From NCBI RefSeq assembly GCF_008641105.1, contig NZ_VTTI01000001.1:145750-209749 (forward strand): a stretch of DNA of 64,000 bases, given 5' to 3'. Below, piece by piece: positions 52,694 to 62,874 of the stretch (positions are counted from its first letter, which is position 1; each line of letters starts with the position of its first letter). The notes below the pieces were generated by a model. It worked only from the letters and a program-made list of their open reading frames with translations. It was not told the DNA's origin and did not search any database. Source of the stretch: Halopseudomonas salina (GTDB lineage: Bacteria > Pseudomonadota > Gammaproteobacteria > Pseudomonadales > Pseudomonadaceae). Made by a program: the position numbers and the translations under genes.

Positions 52694-54310
52694 GCTGATG
52701 CGTTTGGTTATATTCCCCAGATCAGTTGAAAGCACATGCAAACGCTCGCTGGCCTTGGCGGTGCGCTTAATGTTTTCCTGGTTAGCCATGCCAATCTCGG
52801 TAATCTCCGTCAAGTTACGCGAAATATCGTCTACCACCGCATTCTGCTCTTCAGCCGCGGTTGCAATCTGACGATTCATATCCCTGATCGCCTCAATGGC
52901 ACGCGTCACGTCATGCAGCATCTCCCCCGCTTCGGTTACCAGGCGCACACCCTGATCACTGCGTTCCTGACCAGTCTCAATGGCTTGGGCAGCCTCGATA
53001 GCCCCGCGCTGAACGGCTGCAATAATCTCGTTGATTTCAGCAGTTGACGCGGCCGTTCGCTGCGCGAGGGTCCGGACCTCGTCAGCCACTACGGCAAAGC
53101 CTCTTCCCGCTTCACCCGCACGGGCAGCTTCAATCGCGGCATTCAGGGCCAGCAAATTGGTTTGTTCGGCAACGCCGCGAATGACGTCAAGAACCTTTCC
53201 TATGCGGCTACTGTCATCCGCGAGACGGTTTATGACGCCGGCAGTACGGGTTATCTCGCTCTGCATCTCGGTAATACTGCGCACTGTCGACTGCATAACC
53301 CCCTCACCCTGACGCGCAGCGTTATCCGCAGCATCCGCTGAGGTCGCCGCAGTTCCGGCATGGCGGGCAACCTCTTGCGCGGTGGCGGACATTTCCTGCA
53401 TTGCCGTAGCCACCTGGTCGGTCCGATCGAACTGCTCGCGGGTTCCGCCGGCGATAGTTGTAGCAACGCTGTTGAGCTCACCGCTGGCCTGGTCAAGCTC
53501 GACCGTGCTACTGCGCAACTGGGCAAAAGTCTCGGCAAGGAAGTCGTTCAACGTGTTGGCGGCCTCGGCCAGATGACCCAGTTCGTCATCCCGTTTCAGG
53601 CTTGCCTTGTTGCCCGTTCGTCCGTGGCTGAGGGCGGTTACCTGGTCTATCAGTGTGCGAATAGGCGCGACAAGAGCGCGGTCGATCCGCCAGACACTGA
53701 GCAACGTCAGCAGGATTCCCGCCAGCAAGAGGGTCAGTGTACCTACCAGCCTTGCCCTGGCAGCTTCAGCAGCAATACCAGCCGCCTGTGTTTCGGCATG
53801 GGCGCGCAGATCAGCGACCAGCGTATTCATCTGAGCTGATGCAGCCCGGTCAACCCCTTGCACCGCGGTATCACCGGCTTGCGCATCCTGACCGGCTGCC
53901 ATGAACGACTGATAGCCTCTGCGATAAGCTTCTCCCAGCTGTCGGTGCTCGGCACGCAGCTCGTTGACCGCGGCTGTGGTTTTCTCCTGCACACCCTCCA
54001 GAGCGACGAGCTCGGCCAGAATCGTCTGCACCTCCTGCTCTTGAGCCTGGAATGCAGTCCAGTATTTGTCGAGGGCCGCAGGATCCTGACCCCGCAAGAG
54101 CACGTTCTTCCATTCCTGCACCTGGGTCTTGAACTGACTATTGGCCCGCTCGATCAGCTGTGCGGCCTGAACAGGCCCATCAACAAGCGACCGATAAGAG
54201 CTCACGCCAGCCGCCAGGATGGCGCTACTGGCCAACGCGATGACGGTAAGGAGGAGCAGACTGCAGGCAATAAGTGCCAGCGTCTGAGCGCGTATGGAAT
54301 GTTTGAACAT
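52688..54310 (-). CDS. Methyl-accepting chemotaxis protein with periplasmic domain
   Basis: This transducer has 540 residues: a membrane helix at about 10-32, a helical periplasmic sensor of about 150 residues (four-helix-bundle type), a second helix at about 195-215, a HAMP domain ([21 protein letters not shown]) and a signalling domain with the hairpin tip [19 protein letters not shown]. The start at 54310 places the first helix near the N terminus; 36 more residues are open without support. It probably signals through CheA/CheW; the ligand is unknown. It is convergent with algP. Confidence 0.93.
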   Translation of the reverse strand: MFKHSIRAQTLALIACSLLLLTVIALASSAILAAGVSSYRSLVDGPVQAAQLIERANSQFKTQVQEWKNVLLRGQDPAALDKYWTAFQAQEQEVQTILAELVALEGVQEKTTAAVNELRAEHRQLGEAYRRGYQSFMAAGQDAQAGDTAVQGVDRAASAQMNTLVADLRAHAETQAAGIAAEAARARLVGTLTLLLAGILLTLLSVWRIDRALVAPIRTLIDQVTALSHGRTGNKASLKRDDELGHLAEAANTLNDFLAETFAQLRSSTVELDQASGELNSVATTIAGGTREQFDRTDQVATAMQEMSATAQEVARHAGTAATSADAADNAARQGEGVMQSTVRSITEMQSEITRTAGVINRLADDSSRIGKVLDVIRGVAEQTNLLALNAAIEAARAGEAGRGFAVVADEVRTLAQRTAASTAEINEIIAAVQRGAIEAAQAIETGQERSDQGVRLVTEAGEMLHDVTRAIEAIRDMNRQIATAAEEQNAVVDDISRNLTEITEIGMANQENIKRTAKASERLHVLSTDLGNITKRISA

Positions 54311-54451
54311 GATGCACCGGAGCGTAGAAGGTAGGTCTGCAAAGTATCGACAACCAGGGAGCTGGCTGAAGGGCACCGCAACATTTATTGACACTTTAAA
54401 AAATGAACCAACAGGCACCGGCCGATCAGCAGCCCCGACAGGGAGCCTCCC

Positions 54452-54937
54452 TCAACCGACCTCAGCGGCCAGATCAGCAAGCTGCTGCAGCGTCAACCGA
54501 AGCTCTTCACTGGCCGAGACTCCCTGCCCCAGGCAGCAACTGATCAGATGCTGCAAACAGTCGGGCTCAGCGTCACCAGAAGGTATCAGCCGCAGACACT
54601 CAATCTGCAACCGCTGCAATTGTGACCACTCCGCCGCTTGTTCGCATTCTTTTATCTGCGAATACAGCTGCGCATCACCATCAAGCCCGCGCACCGCGAT
54701 TCTCGCGGCTCGCAGGGGGCCAATGATCTGCCTGTGCCACGGCGCTTGCCAGTCACAGATGGCACGCCAATCTGCGACCGCCGCCGCTCGGCCGCTGCAG
54801 CCCAGCCAACAGGCTACCAGCAGAAGCAGTACATCCAGGTCTCGATCATTCTGTAACCGCAAAAGCAATGGCTCCACCCCGGGGTGGGGATAGAGACGGG
54901 ATACGTAATCGGTTAGCGCTGTTTCGCGGAGCAACAT
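54452..54937 (-). CDS. TIGR02444-family protein
   Basis: This 161-residue soluble helical protein has the family features LYPHPGVEPLLLRLQNDRDLDVLLLLVACW, DWRAICDWQAPWHRQIIGPLRAAR and a Leu-rich C terminus. Proteins of this family (DUF2390) are found next to the YheS-type ABC-F gene in Pseudomonas, as here, where it is divergent from that gene. The function is unknown. Confidence 0.8.
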   Translation of the reverse strand: MLLRETALTDYVSRLYPHPGVEPLLLRLQNDRDLDVLLLLVACWLGCSGRAAAVADWRAICDWQAPWHRQIIGPLRAARIAVRGLDGDAQLYSQIKECEQAAEWSQLQRLQIECLRLIPSGDAEPDCLQHLISCCLGQGVSASEELRLTLQQLADLAAEVG

Positions 54938-54989
54938 GGGGCCAGCTTACTCCCTGGCAAAGGATGATCACAGTGGCTCGGGGCGCTGA

Positions 54990-54995
54990 TATACT
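54990..54995 (+). promoter_or_regulatory. -10 box placing the transcript start at the ABC-F ATG
   Basis: TATACT ends 7 bp before the ATG at 55002, so transcription would begin at or within 1-2 bases of the start codon. No Shine-Dalgarno sequence lies between. A leaderless mRNA is the simplest reading. Confidence 0.5.
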
Positions 54996-55001
54996 CGCGC
55001 C

Positions 55002-56921
55002 ATGATCAAAATCGAATCTCTAACGCTCCAGCGTGGGCCATTGCGCCTCCTGGAAAACGCCAACCTCACCTTGCACCCGGGCCAGAAAGTCGGCCTGTTG
55101 GGCACCAATGGGGCAGGAAAATCGAGTCTTTTTGCGCTGATGCGCGGCGAGCTGAGCACAGACGCCGGCAGCTGTTCGCTTCCGGCAGACTGGCGAATCG
55201 CGCATATGCAACAGGAAATCGAGAACCTGGAACGCCGTGCGGTGGACTATGTTCTCGACGGCGACAAGCGCCTGCGTGATATAGAAACCCGTCTGCAAAG
55301 CGCGCAGGAACGGGAGGACGCCCACGCCCTCGGCACCCTTTACGCAGAGCTGGAAGCCCACGACGGCTTCAGTGCCGACAGCCGGGCCCGCACGCTGCTC
55401 GCCGGCCTGGGTTTTTCGAGTGAACAATGTACCGCTCTGGTCGGTGATTTTTCGGGTGGTTGGCGGATGCGCCTCAACCTGGCCCAGGCGCTGATGTGTC
55501 CATCGGATCTGCTACTGCTGGACGAACCAACCAACCACCTGGACCTGGACGCCATTCTCTGGCTGGAAGATTGGCTGCGAGCCTACCCGGGAACGCTGAT
55601 TCTGATCTCCCACGATCGGGACTTTCTCGATGCAGTGGTTGGCCATATCGTGCATGTGGAAGGTCGACAGCTCACCCTGTACCGCGGTGGCTACACGCAA
55701 TTTGAGCGCACCCGCGCAGAGCGCCTGACCCAGCAGCAGGCCGCTTTCGAAAAACAACAGGCTGAACGCGAGCACATGCAGAAGTACATCGCCCGTTTTC
55801 GTGCGCAGGCGACCAAGGCCAAGCAGGCACAAAGCCGGATCAAGGCGCTCGAGCGCATGGAAACGCTGACAGCGGCGCACATCGACTCGCCCTTCTCCTT
55901 CAGCTTTCGCGAGGCCGATCACCAGTCCAGCCCCCTGGTCGACCTCCACCAGGGCGTACTCGGTTATGCCGACACGCAAATACTCGAGCAGGTCAAATTG
56001 CAGCTCGTACCTGGCGCACGGATAGGTGTGCTGGGCCCGAACGGCGCAGGCAAGTCGACGCTGATCAAGACACTGGCCGGCACTCTGCCACTGATAGGCG
56101 GAGAATTGAAAACGGGCGAGCATCTGGCAATTGGCTATTTTGCCCAGCACCAGCTCGACAGCCTCGACGCGAAGGCAAGCCCCCTGCTACACCTGGCCCG
56201 AATAGCACCGCAGGAACGCGAGCAGGGCCTGCGCAACTTCCTCGGCGGCTTCGATTTTCATGGGGCTCGGGCCGAAGAGCCCGTACTGAATTTTTCCGGT
56301 GGCGAAAAGGCCCGTCTGGCCCTTGCACTGATTGCCTGGCAGAAACCCAATCTGCTCCTGCTTGACGAGCCTACCAACCATCTGGACATGGAAATGCGCC
56401 ACGCACTGACTCTGGCGTTACAGCGCTTTGAAGGGGCAATGCTACTGGTATCCCACGACCGTGCACTGATTCGCGACACCACCGATGAGCTTTGGCTTGT
56501 AGCCGACGGGCGGCTGCAAACCTACAGCGACGATCTCGATACCTATACGAGGTGGTTGGCGCGCTTCCGCCAGCAACAACAGGAAGAACTGAGAGCCGCC
56601 AATGGCGACGCCAGCGTCACGGACGACAGACCTGACGCCAAGACCCAGCGCCGAGAAGCCGCTGAACGCCGACAGCGTCTTGCACCACTGAAAAAAGCGA
56701 TCGAGAAACTGGAGAAGGAGTTGGCCAAAGCACAGACGGAACTCTCCAGTATCGAAGAAGAACTGTCTGATACCGATCTGTACGGCGCCGACCGCAAGGA
56801 CCAGCTCAAGCAGGTACTGGCTCGCCAGGCAAACTGCACTCAGAAAGTCGAACAGCTGGAGGAGCGCTGGCTGGAAGGCCATGAAGAACTCGAGGTTCTC
56901 GAACAGGCCGAGGCCGGCTGA
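55002..56921 (+). CDS. ABC-F family ATPase (YheS-like)
   Basis: This cytoplasmic translation-associated ATPase has 639 residues and two ABC domains in one chain. The first Walker A is GTNGAGKSS (about 35-43) with signature FSGGWRMRLNLA and Walker B LLLLDEPTNHLD. The second Walker A is GPNGAGKST (about 346) with FSGGEKARLALA and LLLLDEPTNHLD. The P-site linker lies between (about 240-300) and a C-terminal coiled coil spans about 540-635. ABC-F proteins bind the ribosomal E site. No membrane segments are present. It may be translated from a leaderless mRNA. Confidence 0.93.
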   Translation: MIKIESLTLQRGPLRLLENANLTLHPGQKVGLLGTNGAGKSSLFALMRGELSTDAGSCSLPADWRIAHMQQEIENLERRAVDYVLDGDKRLRDIETRLQSAQEREDAHALGTLYAELEAHDGFSADSRARTLLAGLGFSSEQCTALVGDFSGGWRMRLNLAQALMCPSDLLLLDEPTNHLDLDAILWLEDWLRAYPGTLILISHDRDFLDAVVGHIVHVEGRQLTLYRGGYTQFERTRAERLTQQQAAFEKQQAEREHMQKYIARFRAQATKAKQAQSRIKALERMETLTAAHIDSPFSFSFREADHQSSPLVDLHQGVLGYADTQILEQVKLQLVPGARIGVLGPNGAGKSTLIKTLAGTLPLIGGELKTGEHLAIGYFAQHQLDSLDAKASPLLHLARIAPQEREQGLRNFLGGFDFHGARAEEPVLNFSGGEKARLALALIAWQKPNLLLLDEPTNHLDMEMRHALTLALQRFEGAMLLVSHDRALIRDTTDELWLVADGRLQTYSDDLDTYTRWLARFRQQQQEELRAANGDASVTDDRPDAKTQRREAAERRQRLAPLKKAIEKLEKELAKAQTELSSIEEELSDTDLYGADRKDQLKQVLARQANCTQKVEQLEERWLEGHEELEVLEQAEAG

Positions 56922-56940
56922 AGCGGCCTCGACAGCCTTC

Positions 56941-57699
56941 CTACCAGGGTATCGGCTCCCCATCCCAGGCGTAAAAATTACCGGTATCGGCCGCTGAGCG
57001 CTGGGCTATCACCGCCAGCAATCGCTCTGCGACGAACTCTGTGGTGAACAGCTTGCCCTCCGGCACATTGGCCTGGAAGGGGGCAGACAGCTCCGTATCG
57101 GTCGTGCCCGGATGCAGCAATAGGCAAACACTGTCGCGGTTCAAACGCTTCCATTCGACGGCAAAGGTGCGCATCAGCATGTTTTGCGCGGCCTTGCTGG
57201 CACGGTAGGCATACCACCCACCCAGCCGATTATCGCCAATTGAGCCTACCCGAGCTGAGAGCGAGGCGAACACACAATGGCGATGGCCACGTAGCAGCGG
57301 CAGCAGCGCCTGCGCGAGCAGAATCGGCACGCCGGCATTGATCGAGAAACTGTGTTGAAGTGCAGCCATATTCAGTTGCTTCAGGCTTTTCTCCGGCTGC
57401 TGGCCACCCGGCTCATGAAGAAACCCGACCGTGTTGATCACCAGGTCAAGCTGCTTGCAGTGCGTTGACAGCGTTAACGCCAGAGCGTCACGCGCGGCAT
57501 CGTCAGTCAGATCCGCGCTGATAGTATGCAACCTGGAATCGGCTGGAAACGAGTGGCCGTCCCAGTTTCGTGCCACCGCAAACACACAATCGAAATCGTT
57601 GCGCTGCAACAGGGTTTCAACCAGAGCACGACCGATGCCCCTACTTGCACCGGCAATCAGCGCCCCGCGCGCTTTTACGTCTTGCCCACTGGAATCCAT
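56941..57699 (-). CDS. Short-chain dehydrogenase/reductase (SDR)
   Basis: This 252-residue SDR enzyme has the Rossmann glycine motif ALIAGASRGIGRALVE at about 12-27, an NTVGF strand and the catalytic Ser with YRASKAAQNM (Tyr-x-x-x-Lys). The chosen start at 57699 avoids overlap with yaiI; 52 additional codons are open upstream but run into the divergent gene. The family resembles CsgA-type or C-factor SDRs. The substrate is unknown. Confidence 0.85.
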   Translation of the reverse strand: MDSSGQDVKARGALIAGASRGIGRALVETLLQRNDFDCVFAVARNWDGHSFPADSRLHTISADLTDDAARDALALTLSTHCKQLDLVINTVGFLHEPGGQQPEKSLKQLNMAALQHSFSINAGVPILLAQALLPLLRGHRHCVFASLSARVGSIGDNRLGGWYAYRASKAAQNMLMRTFAVEWKRLNRDSVCLLLHPGTTDTELSAPFQANVPEGKLFTTEFVAERLLAVIAQRSAADTGNFYAWDGEPIPW

Positions 57700-57754
57700 A
57701 CTGCATACCTCGTAAGTTTGCGCCACAATATCCGGATTGCTGACGGAGCCTGAT

Positions 57755-58201
57755 ATGACCCTGTGGATTGATGCCGATGCGTGCCCGAGACCGGTTCGTG
57801 ACGTGGTAGTACGCGCAGCACGGCGTCGCCAGATAGAGCTGGTGCTGGTTGCCAACAGCGCTCAGACCTTGCCGCCCGGACCGGGAATTCGCCAGGTAAC
57901 GGTTGCCAGCGGCGCCGATGTGGCGGACCAGTACATCATCGATCATGCAGTACCCGGCGATCTGGTGATCACTGCCGACATCCCGCTGGCAGCAGGCCTG
58001 GTCGACCGCAATGTCACCGCGATCAACCCGCGCGGTGAGATATACACCAAGTCCAACGTGGGCGAACGTCTGGCCACGCGCAACCTGATGGACGAGCTTC
58101 GCGGTGCAGGGCTGGCAGGCGGTGGCGGGCCCGCCCCCTACAGCGATCGAGACAAGCAGGCATTCGCCAACTCTCTCGACCGGCTGCTGGCAAAACTCTG
58201 A
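57755..58201 (+). CDS. yaiI: YaiI/YqxD family protein (UPF0178)
   Basis: This 148-residue protein has the family N terminus MTLWIDADACPRPVRDVVVRAA, DQYIIDHAVPGDLVITADIPLA and the C-terminal GGGPAPYSDRDKQAFANSLDR block. The fold is PIN-like with conserved Asp residues, which suggests a metal-dependent nuclease, though the role is unproven. The start at 57755 has CGGAG upstream. Confidence 0.92.
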   Translation: MTLWIDADACPRPVRDVVVRAARRRQIELVLVANSAQTLPPGPGIRQVTVASGADVADQYIIDHAVPGDLVITADIPLAAGLVDRNVTAINPRGEIYTKSNVGERLATRNLMDELRGAGLAGGGGPAPYSDRDKQAFANSLDRLLAKL

Positions 58202-58203
58202 CG

Positions 58204-59724
58204 CTAGGACCGGCCCCGAGCGCCAGCAGTAGTCACGAACCCCAGGGCCTGGGATTCAAGCTCTGTGCGCAACCGGTCTACCTCGTTGGAAAGCCCATCG
58301 AGAGCAACCGCCTGTTCGGCATTATTCCGAGCAACGTCCTTGACCCCGACCAGGTGCTGCGACACATCATCACCCACGGTGGACTGCTCCAGCGTTGCCG
58401 TTGCGATCATGTCATTTAGACGCGAAATATGGCCCATCTCCTCGACCATATTGGCCAACGTAGAAGCGCTGGCGTCCGCGGAGCCCAGGCACCGCTGCAC
58501 CGACTCCTGACTGCGCTCCATTGCCGATCGCGCAGCCTCAGAGGCATGCTGGAGGCGAGTTATCAGATCCTGTATCTCGGCGGTAGATTTTGCCGTGCGC
58601 TGCGAAAGGTTACGTACCTCATCGGCAACCACCGCAAACCCTCGGCCCTGATCACCTGCACGCGCCGCCTCAATCGCTGCGTTCAGCGCCAGCAGGTTGG
58701 TCTGCTCGGCCACACCGCGGATCATATCCACGACCTGATGGATTTCATTGGCCAGATTGGCGGTACCGTTGACCGCGTCACCCGTCACAGCGAGATCGCC
58801 GCTCAGTGAATCGATCTCGACCCGTATCTGCTGCATTGCCTCGTTCCCCTGACGGGCATGATTGTTCATATTGCGGGCCGCGCCCGCGGCCTCCTCGGCA
58901 CTGCGCGCCACGTCTGTGGTCGCAGAGCTGAGTTCCTGCATTGCCTGGCTCATATATTGCGCTTCGCTAGCCTGACGGTCAGCGCCCTCGCGTACCAGAC
59001 CTGACTTGTCCGATACCGCGCCACTTACGCCGCTAAGCTGCTTGAGGGTATCCTGCACACCTGAGATCAGATCATCAAGTTGACCGATCAGACGGTTGAA
59101 ACCGAGCAGGACTGGCGTAGCGTCCGTAGCGCGATGGGTCAAGTCCATGGCTTCCGGATTTTTCATAATGGCACTGGTAAGCGAAGCGAGCATCTCGCCA
59201 TCACGGGCGTCGCGATAACTTTCGCGCGCCAGGTAGACCAGCACCGCTGTCTCGGCCACCACATAGCCGGCATGCACGAAGACCAGACCCCAGGTTGCCT
59301 CTGCTGCAAGCCATACACCCGCGACGCGCGACTGCAAGTAGAAAAAAAGCAGGTGATGTACGGCAATGACCACGGCAGCAACAACAATTGGCAGCCAATC
59401 GCGATAGAAGATCAGCACAGCGAGCAGCACAAAAATCGAAAAATGCATTTCGACAGTGCCCATGCTCTGGTTGATGTGCAGCATCGACATCACCATCAGC
59501 GCGGCGCCCATCACGCAACGAAACAGGCGAGTTCCGCCGATCAACGCATGCAGACCGTGCATAACCGCCAGGGTGCCGCCGCCGACCAGCAGGGCCTGCA
59601 ACCAGGTGCCGTACCAGACCGCCAGCCCCAGCGCGAAAACCTGACAAACCCAGAGCACCACTAGCATGACGCGGTCAGCCTTGAGATAGTGAGCTGCCAG
59701 GGAGCTGGATTGCATTGTATTCAC
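58204..59724 (-). CDS. Chemoreceptor with integral membrane sensor region
   Basis: This transducer of about 506 residues lacks a periplasmic domain. Six hydrophobic helices fill residues about 15-160, a short linker follows, and the C-terminal two thirds form a methyl-accepting signalling domain with the tip [19 protein letters not shown]. No HAMP is evident. The start is uncertain: the GTG at 59724, preceded by GAGG, is preferred; the ATG at 59715 is an alternative. It begins one base after the stop of the upstream thioredoxin-like gene, so the two are co-transcribed. Confidence 0.9.
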   Translation of the reverse strand: MNTMQSSSLAAHYLKADRVMLVVLWVCQVFALGLAVWYGTWLQALLVGGGTLAVMHGLHALIGGTRLFRCVMGAALMVMSMLHINQSMGTVEMHFSIFVLLAVLIFYRDWLPIVVAAVVIAVHHLLFFYLQSRVAGVWLAAEATWGLVFVHAGYVVAETAVLVYLARESYRDARDGEMLASLTSAIMKNPEAMDLTHRATDATPVLLGFNRLIGQLDDLISGVQDTLKQLSGVSGAVSDKSGLVREGADRQASEAQYMSQAMQELSSATTDVARSAEEAAGAARNMNNHARQGNEAMQQIRVEIDSLSGDLAVTGDAVNGTANLANEIHQVVDMIRGVAEQTNLLALNAAIEAARAGDQGRGFAVVADEVRNLSQRTAKSTAEIQDLITRLQHASEAARSAMERSQESVQRCLGSADASASTLANMVEEMGHISRLNDMIATATLEQSTVGDDVSQHLVGVKDVARNNAEQAVALDGLSNEVDRLRTELESQALGFVTTAGARGRS

Positions 59725-59725
59725 G

Positions 59726-60301
59726 CTAGATGCCTCGTTTGAGGTCACACAGGCAAGCTACCGTATCCTGGGTGACAATATTGACCGGTCGTCCGGCCAA
59801 CAGGGTTGTGATCACCGGCTCTATAAAACTGCTATCCCTGCTGCAGTGCGCTCCATCACTGTATGGCCCAACGTATGCCAGGTTTCCCGCCGCGTCCCAG
59901 ATCGCCACAGAGGGCGCCCCTGGCCAGTCGTTCCATTCACTGGGTATCGGCCAATGAGGCAATTGCTTGAGTGCCGGCAGCAGGCCCTCAGTGCTCTGCG
60001 ACCCGGCGCGAGCAAACATGACGCCAAGCTCCGAGAATCGCTCCGTCATGCTTTCCAGATAATCCTCATGACCTCCGTTGCAGGGGCAACCCGGCTGCCA
60101 CACATGCAACACCTGAACCTGGCCGGGAGCGAATGGCGGCTGAACGTTCTGCGCGCTGAAATACACAGGCCGCTCGAAGGCTTTCACATATTGTCCTTCG
60201 AACCACCAGAATGCCCAGGCAAGTCCGGCAAACCATCCCAACAGCAACAGCCCGACCGCCATTTTTTTCGTCGAGGAATAACGGCTTTCCTGCCTGCTCA
60301 A
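59726..60301 (-). CDS. Membrane-anchored thioredoxin-fold protein (DUF6436-like)
   Basis: This 191-residue protein has one N-terminal membrane helix (about 13-33) and a periplasmic part of thioredoxin-like pattern. The strand [19 protein letters not shown] carries a CPC motif instead of the classical CxxC, and later [20 protein letters not shown] contains the cis-Pro region. A C-terminal pair of Cys is present (VACLC). It lies directly upstream of a chemoreceptor and is probably co-expressed. Function unknown. Confidence 0.75.
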   Translation of the reverse strand: MSRQESRYSSTKKMAVGLLLLGWFAGLAWAFWWFEGQYVKAFERPVYFSAQNVQPPFAPGQVQVLHVWQPGCPCNGGHEDYLESMTERFSELGVMFARAGSQSTEGLLPALKQLPHWPIPSEWNDWPGAPSVAIWDAAGNLAYVGPYSDGAHCSRDSSFIEPVITTLLAGRPVNIVTQDTVACLCDLKRGI

Positions 60302-60536
60302 GACTCAACTCCACACGCCAGCTATTTGTAAGGCAGCACATTATTATACACAGATTGTTTTTTGTACAGCTTCCGCAGAAGTGTCCGACAGGATAGTGCT
60401 AACTCATCCACAACTTGGAATATTGCTCTGGCATCTCGCTATCTCACCCCCACCATCGGGAGTATCCTTCAAGGGCTGAACTCAACGCATGCAAGGGATC
60501 CGGTTGCACCTGGCCGGACAAGGATGAAAACCCGCT

Positions 60537-61769
60537 ATGCTCGGTCAATTGGACCTCTCTTCTCTAGGCGCGGCGCTCTCGCTGGTTACCCTGAGCATGA
60601 CGCTGCTGCTAGCAGTTGCTGCCTGGCATTCGGGAGTTCAGACAGGGTTACGGCATTGGGCCGTGGGGAATTTTGCGCTGATGCTGGGCTTGTTGCTCAA
60701 CGTCAATCAGGAACTGGTCCACCCGAGTCTGTCGATTGTCCTGGCCAACGGCTTGATGACTCTGGGTATCGGTGTCACCTGGCTTGGCATACGCGCCTTC
60801 AAGGGCAAGAGCCAGCCGCAGACATGGCCCATCATTGCCGCGCTACTGACAATGGCATTGCTGTGGGTATTCCGGTTTGAAATCGACAGCTTCACTGCCA
60901 GACTGGGCATCTCATCTATGATCCTGGCCAGCATGAGCCTGCTGTGTGCCCGCGAGCTGTTCGTGACTGCAGAGCAACCTCTGCGCACCGCCTTCTGGCT
61001 GACCGGTAGCATTGCCTTGCTTTGCGGTTCGGGCCTGATAATACGCGCACTTTTAAGTCTGACCGAATTTGCACCGACCACCGCAATCGCCGACAACGCG
61101 CTGCAGAGTGCCACATTACTGGGAGCCATGGTCGCCCAGATATGGCTGGCCAGCGGCTTCATTCTGATGACGCACTACCGCACCACCATGGCATTGCACC
61201 GCCTATCCGAGCGCGATTCACTCACGGACACTTTGAACCGCCGGAGCCTGCACGCCCGGGCAAGCGAAGTGCTGGTCAAGGCTCAGGAGCTGCAGGCACC
61301 TGTTACCCTGATCATGATGGATGCCGATCATTTCAAACGCATCAACGATGAATTCGGTCACCAGACAGGAGACGCGGTGCTCTGCCATATGGTCAGCCGG
61401 ATTCGCCAGCATCTTCGGACCGACGATCTTCTCGGGCGCTTTGGTGGTGAAGAGTTCGTGCTCATCCTGCCAGGCCTGGATACCGACAGTGCCAGTCAGG
61501 TTGCCGAGCGGATTCGCGTAGGCCTGTGCAACCAGCCATGGCATTGCGAAAGCACCCCGGTGAACCTCAGCCTCAGCCTGGGCGTCGCCTGCTCGGTCCA
61601 GCAGGGCTATAACTTTGACGCTCTGCTTGGCGCTGCTGACGGCGCTCTTTACCAGGCCAAGGCGCTGGGTCGCAACCGCGTTGAGCTCGCCGCAGAACAG
61701 GGCGCCGACCCCGGCGACCAAATGGCATTACGCTTACTGTCGCAATTCCGTCATAATCTGGAGGTATAA
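60537..61769 (+). CDS. Diguanylate cyclase (GGDEF) with membrane sensor region
   Basis: This enzyme makes cyclic di-GMP. The 410 residues contain about six or seven membrane helices at residues 10-215 and a GGDEF domain at about 235-395 with FGGEEFVLIL. Five residues before GGEEF stands RTDD, an intact RxxD inhibitory site, so product feedback is expected. The membrane part is of the 7TM type without a periplasmic domain. It lies upstream of hemB on the same strand but 76 bp away. Confidence 0.93.
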   Translation: MLGQLDLSSLGAALSLVTLSMTLLLAVAAWHSGVQTGLRHWAVGNFALMLGLLLNVNQELVHPSLSIVLANGLMTLGIGVTWLGIRAFKGKSQPQTWPIIAALLTMALLWVFRFEIDSFTARLGISSMILASMSLLCARELFVTAEQPLRTAFWLTGSIALLCGSGLIIRALLSLTEFAPTTAIADNALQSATLLGAMVAQIWLASGFILMTHYRTTMALHRLSERDSLTDTLNRRSLHARASEVLVKAQELQAPVTLIMMDADHFKRINDEFGHQTGDAVLCHMVSRIRQHLRTDDLLGRFGGEEFVLILPGLDTDSASQVAERIRVGLCNQPWHCESTPVNLSLSLGVACSVQQGYNFDALLGAADGALYQAKALGRNRVELAAEQGADPGDQMALRLLSQFRHNLEV

Positions 61770-61836
61770 CGTCCCTTACAGACAGGTTATCGTGCAGACT
61801 TCTGTTACTTGTGAGGGCCACTGCATCCAAACCTGA

Positions 61837-62859
<1,023 letters not shown>

Positions 62860-62874
62860 TCATTCGAGGTACCC

